A stretch of DNA of 64,000 nucleotides from UBA4781 sp963556045 (lineage in GTDB: Bacteria > Chloroflexota > Anaerolineae > Anaerolineales > Anaerolineaceae). Made by a program: the position numbers and the translations under genes. Location of the stretch: assembly GCA_963556045.3 (NCBI GenBank), contig CAUVYA020000002.1, positions 2,575,093 to 2,639,092 of the forward strand, given 5' to 3'. The notes below the pieces were generated by a model. It worked only from the letters and a program-made list of their open reading frames with translations, made no database searches and was not told where the DNA came from. This document shows, piece after piece, positions 16,954 to 24,755 of the stretch. The stretch's first letter is position 1; each line of letters begins with the position of its first letter.

Positions 16954-17319
16954 AAAAACTCGCAATCTCATATAAGATTGTCAGAAACACAGAAAAAAGA
17001 AACCTACAATTTTATAGGTATATTAAACCAGAAAACGTTTTATTTGCAAATTGAATAACGTGAAGCTGCCTCTATATAATAAAAACATTAATAAACAAAT
17101 CTGTTTTTTTATAGGAGGAGAGATACAAACTGTCCTTCGTCAGCAAGATTTTGTTCAGACCATATCACCCTGAATCAGATGTAATTTATGATCCTTTTTC
17201 CGATTTTGTGAAAGATTCTTGATTAATTATTTTTTCAAATTTTCTATTCTAGTTGTACTGAAACGAAGGGTGAAATTAATAAAATGCTTGACTATTAACA
17301 TCGAAAGGAGTAATAAAAA
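16954..17319 (+). other. Regulatory gap between PucR-like gene and oxidase
   Basis: This AT-rich 366-base region carries a plausible plus-strand sigma-70 promoter: TTGAAT at 17051-17056, an 18-base spacer and TATAAT at 17075-17080. About 35 bases later comes a strong ribosome-binding sequence (ggaggag, 17114-17120) that is followed by no ATG, GTG or TTG at usable distance. It is followed only by a CTG opening a 30-codon frame to 17222, described under findings. Confidence 0.5.
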
Positions 17320-18705
17320 ATGGCTTTATCACAGGAAGTAAAGTCAGAACTGAAACGAATTGTAGGGCAGAACGATGTCAAGGGCGACGACTTTGTCCGC
17401 ACTGCGTACTCGCAGTCCATCATTTATCAACCACCCATGTATCCAGATGTAGTTGTTCTTCCAGAAACGAAAGAGGAAGTCTCTGCTGTTCTACGGTTGG
17501 CAAATGAAAATAAGATTTCGGTTGTTCCCAGAGCCGGAGGTACTGCCGGACCGGTCTGTATCGCTGATGGGGGCATCATCATCGACATGGCGAAAATGGA
17601 CAGGGTCCTCAATATTGATGAAGAAACCATGACATTCACCGTCGAATCCGGGATCACAGTCTACAATGTTGTTCAGGAACTAAGGAAGAGAGGCTATGAC
17701 CTGCCATTAAAACCCTGGTTTGGTTCGGGGGTTACCATGGGTGGTTATATCAATGGTCCTTCCATGGTTGGAACCAGGGTAGCCAGATATGGGACTGCCG
17801 ACAAATGGACGGTAGGATTGGAAGTGGTCTTGCCGACCGGAGAAATCGTTCAAACCGGCTCAGGCGCTTTTGAGAATTGCCGTACATTCATGTCCAATCC
17901 CTGGCTGAGTTTGAACAGCCTGGATAGGCTTTTCCATCAATCTCTGGGTACCCTCGGGGTTGTGACAGAGATCTCTGCTTTGATGATCCCGATGACCGAA
18001 GCGGTTGAGCACATCGCTTTTGGCTTTGATGACATACCATCCTTATCCAGAGCTGCTTCCAGCGTACAGCGTGCAGGGGCGGCAACGGATATTGAGCACG
18101 AAGATTGCGATATTTACAGTCTTCTCCAAATGCCGGTAGATTATCCGCTGGTACTTTGTGTTACCAACCAGGGGTATAAGGAAGAGGTTGCGCGCAAAAA
18201 AGAAGTGGCGTATCAGTTATGTAAAGATGCAGGCGGACACCCTCTACCATCCAAATATGCTGCACTTACCTGGGATAACACGGCAAATTTCAACTATCGC
18301 ACTGCCGCTTTTGGAAAATTCTGCTGTGCGGCTGCCTGCTGTTCCTATGAATCCTATCCTGAAATTTATAAGATCATCAAAGATGGATGGAAAAAACACA
18401 ATATCGTGAATGGCTGGAGTGCCTGGACCTGTTTCCCCAACTGGGTCCAGGGATGGACGATCGGCTATTACGATGCTGATACCCAATTGGATGATTTCAA
18501 TCAGGCTATGTTTGAAATAACCAAGAAAATTCAGACGGTTCCAGATTCTTATCCTTTCACAATAAGTCCTCCATTTGAAGACTTGCTGCAGAAGATCAAA
18601 GATGCGCTGGATCCGAATGGCATCATGAATCCTGGTGCCTGGGCTATGGTATCGGGAGTTCAAGCAAGAATCGTAGAGGCAATACCTCTCCCTGATGAAA
18701 AGTGA
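17320..18705 (+). CDS. FAD-binding oxidoreductase (GlcD-like)
   Basis: This 461-residue flavoprotein of the PCMH/VAO type has FAD-binding segments PDVVVLPETKEEVSAVLRLA and VVPRAGGTAGPVC, then GSGVTMGGYIN and VARYGTADKWTVGLEVV. Its C-terminal half ends in KDALDPNGIMNPGAW, the typical end of the FAD-oxidase C domain. Members oxidise 2-hydroxy acids or similar alcohols and pass electrons on. Here the next gene, 35 bases on, encodes a CCG-domain Fe-S protein, as in GlcD-GlcF pairs. A cysteine-rich stretch, FCCAAACCSYESYP (residues ~330-343), is unusual for the family. The substrate is unknown. A strong RBS (GAAAGGAG) precedes the start. Confidence 0.88.
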   Translation: MALSQEVKSELKRIVGQNDVKGDDFVRTAYSQSIIYQPPMYPDVVVLPETKEEVSAVLRLANENKISVVPRAGGTAGPVCIADGGIIIDMAKMDRVLNIDEETMTFTVESGITVYNVVQELRKRGYDLPLKPWFGSGVTMGGYINGPSMVGTRVARYGTADKWTVGLEVVLPTGEIVQTGSGAFENCRTFMSNPWLSLNSLDRLFHQSLGTLGVVTEISALMIPMTEAVEHIAFGFDDIPSLSRAASSVQRAGAATDIEHEDCDIYSLLQMPVDYPLVLCVTNQGYKEEVARKKEVAYQLCKDAGGHPLPSKYAALTWDNTANFNYRTAAFGKFCCAAACCSYESYPEIYKIIKDGWKKHNIVNGWSAWTCFPNWVQGWTIGYYDADTQLDDFNQAMFEITKKIQTVPDSYPFTISPPFEDLLQKIKDALDPNGIMNPGAWAMVSGVQARIVEAIPLPDEK

Positions 18706-18740
18706 AGGGTATCTGAAACGAACGAACGGAGGATATAAAA

Positions 18741-19943
18741 ATGGACTATGAAAATGTCAGTAAATATAGAGAACAAATTTATCGATGTAATACCTGTGGC
18801 AGATGCCCCAGAGGTCCCTGGGATCCGAATCAACCCGACACGCTTCCTACGCCTGCAAAACAGTGTCCCATCTATGAAACACATAGAATGCTCAATTACT
18901 CCTCACAAGGGATGATGCTGATCATACGGGAATTAATGGAAGGTACTCTTCAACCAAGTGAGAATCTGGTTGAGGCACTGTATGAATGTCTGCTTTGCCG
19001 GGGATGTGATGCCGTTTGTGCGGGGAAATCTGATATTCCCCTTGGCGCGCTGGAATGCGCCGCGATTTTTCAAGCGTTGCGAGCCGATTTTGTGGATATG
19101 GGCATTGCTCCTCCCAAATCAATGAACAAAGTTCTCAACCTTATCTCTGAAAAACATAATCGACAGGGGTCGGATCGGAAGCGAAATGCATGGGCAGAAG
19201 GGATGAACATCCCTACCGAAGGATCCACAATAATCTTTACTGGTTGTTCTGCCGCTTACCAGGATAATGAAGTGGTTCAGAACCTGGCGAAAGTAATGCG
19301 GCTGGCTGGAATGGATTTTGGATTATTGGAGGATGAGTGGTGCTGCGGCGCCATACAGCATGATAGCGGTGTGCTCGATGGTTTTAAAGAAAGCGCACAG
19401 CATAATGTTGATGCTATCAAAAAAGCCGGCGCGAAAGAAATCGTCATGGTCTGTGCCGATGGCTATAAAACCATCAGAGAAGATTATCCGAAGTTTGTCG
19501 GCGATCTGGATTTCAATGTCATCCATAGCTCAGAGCTGGTATTGAGATTGCTGGATGAGAAAAAGCTGAAATTCAACAAAAAGATCGACCTGGGTGGGAA
19601 AGCCACCTATTTTGATCCCTGCTTTTTAGCCAGAGGTGCGGATGTTATCGACCAGCCCAGATCAGTTCTCAATGCGATCCCTGGAATAGAGCTGGTAGAA
19701 ATGGAAGGCTTTGGCAAATATACGTATTGTTGTGGAAGACCGATTGTCGCGTCAGGTTCACGCGAAACATACCTCCATAGCGGGGAAGACCGGGTTAAAG
19801 ATGCCCTGGCAGTAAATGCCAAAACTATCATCACCGGCTGTATCAATTGTAAACAGAGCATGAAAACAGCAGCTAAAAGAGTGGGTGCAGATATTGAAGT
19901 GATGGATATTGTTGAACTGGTAGCGCAGGCTGCATCCGATTAG
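18741..19943 (+). CDS. CCG-domain Fe-S oxidoreductase subunit (GlcF/HdrB-like)
   Basis: This 400-residue protein has two N-terminal 4Fe-4S motifs: CNTCGRCPRG with a later CP, and CLLCRGCDAVC (residues ~13-100). Two cysteine-rich CCG units follow, with EWCCGAIQHDSG at ~195 and YFDPCFLARG...YCCGRPIV...TGCINCKQS at ~290-375. This is the architecture of the electron-accepting subunits of glycolate, lactate or heterodisulfide-type oxidoreductases. It most likely takes electrons from the FAD subunit encoded just upstream. The first motif has a 25-residue insertion (rich in Pro and Asp) before the last cysteine. The operon partner and terminator at 19947 suggest part of the transcription stops after it. 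Confidence 0.9.
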   Translation: MDYENVSKYREQIYRCNTCGRCPRGPWDPNQPDTLPTPAKQCPIYETHRMLNYSSQGMMLIIRELMEGTLQPSENLVEALYECLLCRGCDAVCAGKSDIPLGALECAAIFQALRADFVDMGIAPPKSMNKVLNLISEKHNRQGSDRKRNAWAEGMNIPTEGSTIIFTGCSAAYQDNEVVQNLAKVMRLAGMDFGLLEDEWCCGAIQHDSGVLDGFKESAQHNVDAIKKAGAKEIVMVCADGYKTIREDYPKFVGDLDFNVIHSSELVLRLLDEKKLKFNKKIDLGGKATYFDPCFLARGADVIDQPRSVLNAIPGIELVEMEGFGKYTYCCGRPIVASGSRETYLHSGEDRVKDALAVNAKTIITGCINCKQSMKTAAKRVGADIEVMDIVELVAQAASD

Positions 19944-19946
19944 TGG

Positions 19947-19980
19947 AATCAGGCTTCTGTTATCAGAAGCCTGATTTTAT
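19947..19980 (+). terminator. Terminator after the Fe-S subunit gene
   Basis: AATCAGGCTTCT (19947-19958) pairs with AGAAGCCTGATT (19965-19976), followed by TTAT. It lies between the Fe-S gene and the lipocalin-like gene on the same strand. It may be a partial terminator that lowers expression of the downstream gene. Confidence 0.65.
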
Positions 19981-20000
19981 ATAAAGTATAGGAGGAAAAA

Positions 20001-20984
20001 ATGTCAATCGTTTCTAACCCTGCGATGTATCGATCTACCGAAAAACAGTGGGCTCAGCACCCGCTGCCGAATTACCCGAACGGATTTGAAATGTGGTACA
20101 ACAACGCCAGCTTCGATAACGGATATCACGCCTCAATATTTTGGGGAATTGTGGCAGGAAATCCACTGCTTGACTTGCGGGTGTGCAATTCTGAGGGCAA
20201 GCTGGTGGTGGAATCAACGCAATTTTTAAATCCGAGCGACGCAATTTACTCAACTGAATCTTTGGATATCAAGATAGGCGATAACTACTATCGCGGTAAG
20301 TTTCCCAGCTATGAACATTCCATTCATGATGGTGATAATGGTGCCGAGCTTGTTTATGAATCTCTTACCCAGCCGACCATAGCTGAACTGCCCGATGGTA
20401 TTGTCATTGGGCACGAAGCCACGCCCGATACGCTGCCTTTCTTTAGCTGGTTCTTTCGACCGCGCTGTAAGATTAGCGGCAAGTTGATCGTGGCAGGAAA
20501 AGAGATTGCTGTCAGCGGTGAAGGGCTCTCTGAGCATGAATGGAGCACAGGCAGTTTTCTGGATGCTTTCCATTACTGGAGTTTCGGATGCTTGCCGATC
20601 GGCGAACATACGCTCGTGTATATGGAAGGGCATCAATCAGAAAAATTAGGATATCAGAAAGCTAAATGGCTCTGGGATTGGAAGGGTGAAAAGTTCTACG
20701 AGTATTGCAGAGATTGTGATTACTATATACAAAAAAGTGACCTCGCAGTAGATGAAGGGACCGGAAAACCTTATCCGCAAAAGCTGGTTCTCATGTTCGA
20801 GCATAGTCGCATTAAGGGCACCATCACATGTGATCTCAAAACCATTATGCAAAAGCAGCTTTATCCCGGAGAAGAATGGGAAGTTTTGTATACCAATGGC
20901 GTATATGATTGCCACGCACAGATGGAAATAGATAATGAGAAGATTGATACCAAATTCTCTCGCATGCTGGAAACAGCATTCTAA
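20001..20984 (+). CDS. CrtC/AttH lipocalin-like protein
   Basis: This 327-residue protein has the look of the CrtC/AttH-type double-lipocalin fold: alternating beta strands and a central GEGLSEHEWSTGSFLDAFHYWS block, which resembles the conserved DHxWG region of carotenoid 1,2-hydratases and AttH proteins. No signal peptide or membrane helix is visible, so it should be cytoplasmic. Family members include hydratases acting on hydrophobic isoprenoid or phenolic substrates. Its position directly after the FAD and Fe-S subunits suggests it acts on the same hydrophobic substrate or its product (inference). RBS AGGAGG precedes the start by 7 bases. The family assignment is by pattern only. Confidence 0.6.
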   Translation: MSIVSNPAMYRSTEKQWAQHPLPNYPNGFEMWYNNASFDNGYHASIFWGIVAGNPLLDLRVCNSEGKLVVESTQFLNPSDAIYSTESLDIKIGDNYYRGKFPSYEHSIHDGDNGAELVYESLTQPTIAELPDGIVIGHEATPDTLPFFSWFFRPRCKISGKLIVAGKEIAVSGEGLSEHEWSTGSFLDAFHYWSFGCLPIGEHTLVYMEGHQSEKLGYQKAKWLWDWKGEKFYEYCRDCDYYIQKSDLAVDEGTGKPYPQKLVLMFEHSRIKGTITCDLKTIMQKQLYPGEEWEVLYTNGVYDCHAQMEIDNEKIDTKFSRMLETAF

Positions 20985-21317
20985 AAAGATAAGTATGCGG
21001 CATAAGTCAGTTTTTGACCTGTACTATGTGGGTTTCTATTATAAGAAGCAGGAACCGTCACGATGTTTAAAATTACAAAGCGAACGGAGGTGAAAAAAGA
21101 AAAATAGTGAGACGCTGCCAGGTCAGAATACCGGCTTGAACTCCCTGCAGGATAAGATGTTCTTTCCCACAGGCAGGTATTTCTAAAAGGAACCTGGCGG
21201 TAATGGACGTAGAGTTGGAAGTTCTTGAATGATAAGCAGCATGCATCTGTGAGATTCTGTTTTCGACCGAGATGAACCTCACAGGACATATTCTAAAAAA
21301 AATGTAGAGGAGAAAAA
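20985..21317 (+). promoter_or_regulatory. Promoter with long, possibly structured leader
   Basis: A good sigma-70 promoter lies just after the lipocalin-like gene: TTGACC at 21014-21019, 17-base spacer, TATTAT at 21037-21042. The next gene does not begin until 21318, leaving about 270 untranslated bases. The leader has complementary segments GCCAGGT (21117-21123) and ACCTGGC (21192-21198) enclosing further short repeats (cctgcagg, caggcagg). No known riboswitch consensus was recognised. Confidence 0.5.
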
Positions 21318-21545
21318 ATGACGATTACAAAGGATTCAAAACTCGGAGAGATCTTCGATGATCCCAGGTATTTGGAAATATTTGATAAACACATCCCGGG
21401 GCTCAGCCAGAATTCTATGGTTTCTATGGCAAAAGGATTGGCGATTAAATATCTGTTGAAACAGCCACAGGCGAAAGGGCTGGGATTCACAGAAGACAAA
21501 GTAGAAGTGATACTGGATGAAATAAACAAACTTCCTGTTGCCTGA
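21318..21545 (+). CDS. Small helical protein, possible accessory domain
   Basis: This 75-residue protein is preceded by a clear ribosome-binding site (GAGGAG). The sequence KLGEIFDDPRYLEIFDKHIP, then MAKGLAIKYLLKQPQA and a final EDKVEVILDEINKL, resembles a short helical module I recall at the C termini of some glycoside hydrolases and oxidoreductases. Here it stands alone. It has no cysteines and no signal peptide. With the cassette upstream it may be a partner of the FAD/Fe-S/lipocalin-like proteins, although it has its own promoter. Function unknown. Confidence 0.6.
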   Translation: MTITKDSKLGEIFDDPRYLEIFDKHIPGLSQNSMVSMAKGLAIKYLLKQPQAKGLGFTEDKVEVILDEINKLPVA

Positions 21546-21740
21546 TCCCGTAACCAATAGGAATGGTTGACCATTGTTCGACCAATCATTCCTAACATCT
21601 GAAAGCCAAGATATTTATATGAACACTTCTTCAATCAACGAAAAGAATGCAGAAGAACTGGTTGACTTGTTTAGGTGCAGAGCTGTATTGATACTGCTAT
21701 TCCTGCCCGCGATTGAGTGAAAGTGTTTGATGAAGATCGG

Positions 21741-22985
21741 TCAAACAGTTTTCCTTTGAGATGCATGAGATCTGGAATAATTGGATCGAGCATGCTTCTG
21801 GGTTGAAGGAAGAGGCTGTGTCCGCTTGGGATGAGTGTGCTGAGATGAATTATTTGGAGCATGGTCATCATAATCAAAACCGGATAACCGCTCACGAATG
21901 ATCCTGCTGCCCAGGATCTTTTCGATATCACGGATCATTTTCTCGTCCTCTGGTAAACAGAAGGTAAAAGCTTTACCGGTTGCTTTTGCACGACCGGTGC
22001 GACCAATACGGTGAATGTAAGCATCTACTGTGTCGGGCATATCAAAATTGATGACATGTGAGATATCTGATACATCAATACCGCGTGCCGCGATATCGGT
22101 AGCGACCAGAATGTCGAATTTCCCCCTGCGAAAACCATCCAGCGCTGCCTGTCGCTGGTTTTGTGACATATTTCCCTGCAGTGCAGATGTGCGGAAGCCC
22201 GCCATTGCTAATTTCTGTGCCAAGTTGCGTGCGCGATGTTTGGTGCGGGTGAAGATCAACACCCGATCTGATTGTAGCTGGCGCAGGAGGGATGTGACCA
22301 GTGAAGTCTTTTTCACCTGGGTAATGGGATACAGTGCATGCGTGACCGTTTTGGTTGGCGCGATCATGCCGATCTGTACCGTTTCCGGATCGTGGAGAAT
22401 GCTGTCTGACAGAGTACGAATCTCATCTGGCATGGTGGCTGCAAAGAACAGAGTCTGGCGCTGTGATGGTATGCGTTTCAGGATGCGGCGTATATCAGGC
22501 AGAAAACCCATATCACACATATGATCGGCTTCGTCCAGCACCAGTATCTCAACGTGTGAAAGGTCAATGGATTTGGTGTTGATCAGGTCAAGCAATCGAC
22601 CTGGACACGCCACCACAATATCCACACCCCGCCGCAGTGACTCTAATTGCGGTTTCTTGCTCACCCCGCCGTAAATGGTGGTGCTGCGCACACGCGTATT
22701 TTTTCCAAGAGTTACTGCTGTCTGGTGGATCTGTTCGGCAAGTTCACGTGTTGGTACGATGATCAGTGCCCGGATCTTGCGTGATGGTGTGCTGCTGAGA
22801 AGCTGCAGGATGGGAAGCAGAAAAGCTGCCGTCTTGCCTGTGCCGGTTTGCGCCAGACCAAGCAGATCATGCCTCTTGAGCACAACAGGGATGGCTTTTT
22901 GCTGGATTGGTGTTGGGTTGATATAACCCGCGTGTTTAATCCCTGCGCTGATGCGCGGGTCAAATGAAAATTGGTCGAAATACAT
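21741..22985 (-). CDS. DEAD-box ATP-dependent RNA helicase (RhlE-like)
   Basis: This 414-residue RNA helicase has all main motifs: Q motif (INPTPIQQKAIP), I (AQTGTGKT), Ia (PTRELAEQ), II (LDEAD), III (here AAT in FFAATMPDE instead of SAT), the ARGIDV motif V and VI (HRIGRTGR). The last ~50 residues are a basic, Ser/His/Arg-rich tail, typical of RhlE-type proteins that unwind structured RNA in ribosome assembly or cold adaptation. RBS CAAGGAG precedes the ATG. The gene is alone on its strand, convergent with the small helical protein gene. The upstream gap of about 320 bases may hold a long 5' leader. Confidence 0.95.
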   Translation of the reverse strand: MYFDQFSFDPRISAGIKHAGYINPTPIQQKAIPVVLKRHDLLGLAQTGTGKTAAFLLPILQLLSSTPSRKIRALIIVPTRELAEQIHQTAVTLGKNTRVRSTTIYGGVSKKPQLESLRRGVDIVVACPGRLLDLINTKSIDLSHVEILVLDEADHMCDMGFLPDIRRILKRIPSQRQTLFFAATMPDEIRTLSDSILHDPETVQIGMIAPTKTVTHALYPITQVKKTSLVTSLLRQLQSDRVLIFTRTKHRARNLAQKLAMAGFRTSALQGNMSQNQRQAALDGFRRGKFDILVATDIAARGIDVSDISHVINFDMPDTVDAYIHRIGRTGRAKATGKAFTFCLPEDEKMIRDIEKILGSRIIRERLSGFDYDDHAPNNSSQHTHPKRTQPLPSTQKHARSNYSRSHASQRKTV

Positions 22986-23306
22986 AAGAATACTCCTTGA
23001 CTCTTTAGAGCCAAGTGGTACTCTTGACCCGATTGAATTGTGCGAATGTCTTCGCTGTTAATAACTTGAATGAATTTTTCTCAAACAAGCAGCATTCATT
23101 ATACCCATAACCAGGAATTCCGTGGCGAGTAAGATTGAACGGAAAAGGAAAAAATGGCGGTCTCTTTTCAGTATGCTGTTAGGAAGTGAACATGCGTAAT
23201 GATATTAGAAGGCACGCTTGTACAACACCGTTCGCGTGAATTCGCCAGAGATAGGATATTGAAAAGTAATTACTTGAGTTGAAAGCACATTTTATCTATC
23301 AAGCTA
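22986..23306. other. Intergenic region upstream of the helicase
   Basis: A minus-strand TATAAT is seen near 23100 (attata on the plus strand) but no convincing -35 box, so the helicase promoter is only suggested. No gene was seen. Confidence 0.4.
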
Positions 23307-23429
23307 TCAGGATGTACCGGTGGTATTGCTGTGTTTTTCTTTCTTGATTTTTCTCTTCTCTTTGATCGTCAGCTTGGGTTTTTTCTTTTGTTCTTTCTTC
23401 CCTTTATCTTTTTTACCTGCTTCTCCCAT
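23307..23429 (-). CDS. Lysine-rich 40-residue microprotein
   Basis: A 41-codon frame begins with MGEAGKKDKGKKEQKKK, continues with PKLTIKEKRKIKKEK and ends HSNTTGTS. Its ATG (23427-23429) has a strong ribosome-binding site, GGGAGAG, 5 bases upstream. About half of the residues are Lys or Arg. Very small proteins with a central KPKLTxKEKRKxKKEK stretch recur in various bacteria as unnamed hypotheticals (from memory). The charge suggests RNA or nucleoid binding, but no function is known. It is easily missed because of its length. Confidence 0.65.
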   Translation of the reverse strand: MGEAGKKDKGKKEQKKKPKLTIKEKRKIKKEKHSNTTGTS

Positions 23430-23573
23430 TTTGATCTCTCCCTTCTCTTTTCGAGGTCAATAATTTTTTAGGCTGAACGAAGTCGGTTATGGAAACTGTA
23501 TAAATATTGTATCTCAACATTCTTCCATGATTTCGATTGAAGAGAATTATTCACCTTCGATGAGCCTGGATTG

Positions 23574-23608
23574 ATAAAAGACCCTCGTTTGGAGCGAGAG
23601 TCTTTTAT
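23574..23608. terminator. Bidirectional terminator after rubrerythrin
   Basis: ATAAAAGACcCTCG (23574-23587) pairs with CGAGaGTCTTTTAT (23595-23608), giving T runs on both strands. It follows the rubrerythrin stop codon on the minus strand. Confidence 0.8.
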
Positions 23609-23646
23609 ATGGAATACAACGATAAGGCTGCATTTGCAAGGTATAT

Positions 23647-24153
23647 TTATTCGAACGTTTTCAAAAATTCTTTTTTGGCATTGCAGAGCGGGCAGTTGTC
23701 AGGCGGTTCACCCACGCCGGTCCACCCGCATACCGAACAGACATACATCTTTTCAACAGTGGCATCCTGCCCGCTGTCAACAGCTTGTTTGGCTTCTGTG
23801 TATAATTCCGCGTGCACTTTTTCAGCTTCCATCGCCCATCTTGTAGAGCGCATGGCGCCGCGTTCGTCCTGCAGTTCTGCTACCGCATGATAGGCGGGGT
23901 ACATTTCCTCTACCTCAAAGGTCTCTCCGTTTATGCCAGTCTGCAGGTTGGAAGAAGTGTCTTCCAGTTTTTTCATGACTTTGAAATGCCCGGTGGCGTG
24001 CACCTGTTCTGCGTAAGCGTTGGCGCGGAAAATGCGCGCCACGTTGGGCAACCCATCTTTTTCCGCTTGATCGGCGAAGATGAGGTATTTCATATGTGCC
24101 TGGCTTTCACCCGCGAAAGCAGCTTCCAGGTTGGCTTTGGTCATATCACGCAT
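23647..24153 (-). CDS. rbr: Rubrerythrin
   Basis: This 168-residue non-haem iron protein reduces hydrogen peroxide in anaerobes, taking electrons from rubredoxin or NADH systems. It has a ferritin-like diiron domain with EAAFAGESQAHMKY, EQVHATGHF and AEKVHAELY (residues ~9-125), then a rubredoxin-type Fe(SCys)4 domain with CSVCGW and CPLCNAKKE at the C terminus. Length is slightly short of the 190-residue classic form but complete. Start at 24153 follows AAGGAG by 7 bases. It appears monocistronic, ended by the hairpin at 23574. Confidence 0.95.
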   Translation of the reverse strand: MRDMTKANLEAAFAGESQAHMKYLIFADQAEKDGLPNVARIFRANAYAEQVHATGHFKVMKKLEDTSSNLQTGINGETFEVEEMYPAYHAVAELQDERGAMRSTRWAMEAEKVHAELYTEAKQAVDSGQDATVEKMYVCSVCGWTGVGEPPDNCPLCNAKKEFLKTFE

Positions 24154-24755
24154 CGTTTTTCTCCTTCTTCTGTGGGATTGTGTGCTTTGGATATGTTATA
24201 TCCATTATATTCCAGGATTGCTCTTCACTAAATGAAGGAATGCCTTATTTCCAAATGGATATCTACCCTGCCGCAGCTTGAACAAGATGGAACATTCCCT
24301 TTCCAATGTACAGAAGAAATCTCTCTTCCATACGATTATCTGTTTCCCATGTGGAAGTGAAAATGCATCCTGTGCGTGCACGTATAGGAACATTTGGAAG
24401 ATGATAGAATTGTGACGGTTAAATTATTTCGTTTCATGTTCAGTAATGGCACCACTGTGTTGCAGATCGCGATGTGAGTGTTCGATCTTTATTTCGAGAT
24501 CTTCACAACTTCCATTTCGCAAGTCGCTTCGACCTCCAGTTTTGTCTGGGAAGGTTGCATACAATCTACGTAGATGTTGATATTTACTTATAAAACTATA
24601 ACTCAGATTAATACACAGAGTAAAGGAAATGCAGTAGGGTATCTCTCGAAAGGATGCGGCTTGATCATTTGGAGTGAAAATAAGAATTCCAAATGTTATA
24701 AGTGAGAAAAAAGTTATGGAATATAATTTTTACTAGAAGGAACAGGAGATTATGT
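24154..24755. other. Long intergenic region before the glycan island
   Basis: About 600 bases separate rubrerythrin from the first gene of the glycan island. A minus-strand TATAAT lies near 24206 for rubrerythrin. A 42-codon frame at 24232-24360 has no ribosome-binding site and was not called. No RNA gene was recognised. Confidence 0.4.

Noticed and set aside
24232..24360. 42-codon frame ending in YDYLFPMWK
   Set aside because: It has a plausible composition but no ribosome-binding site at usable distance and no recognisable family.
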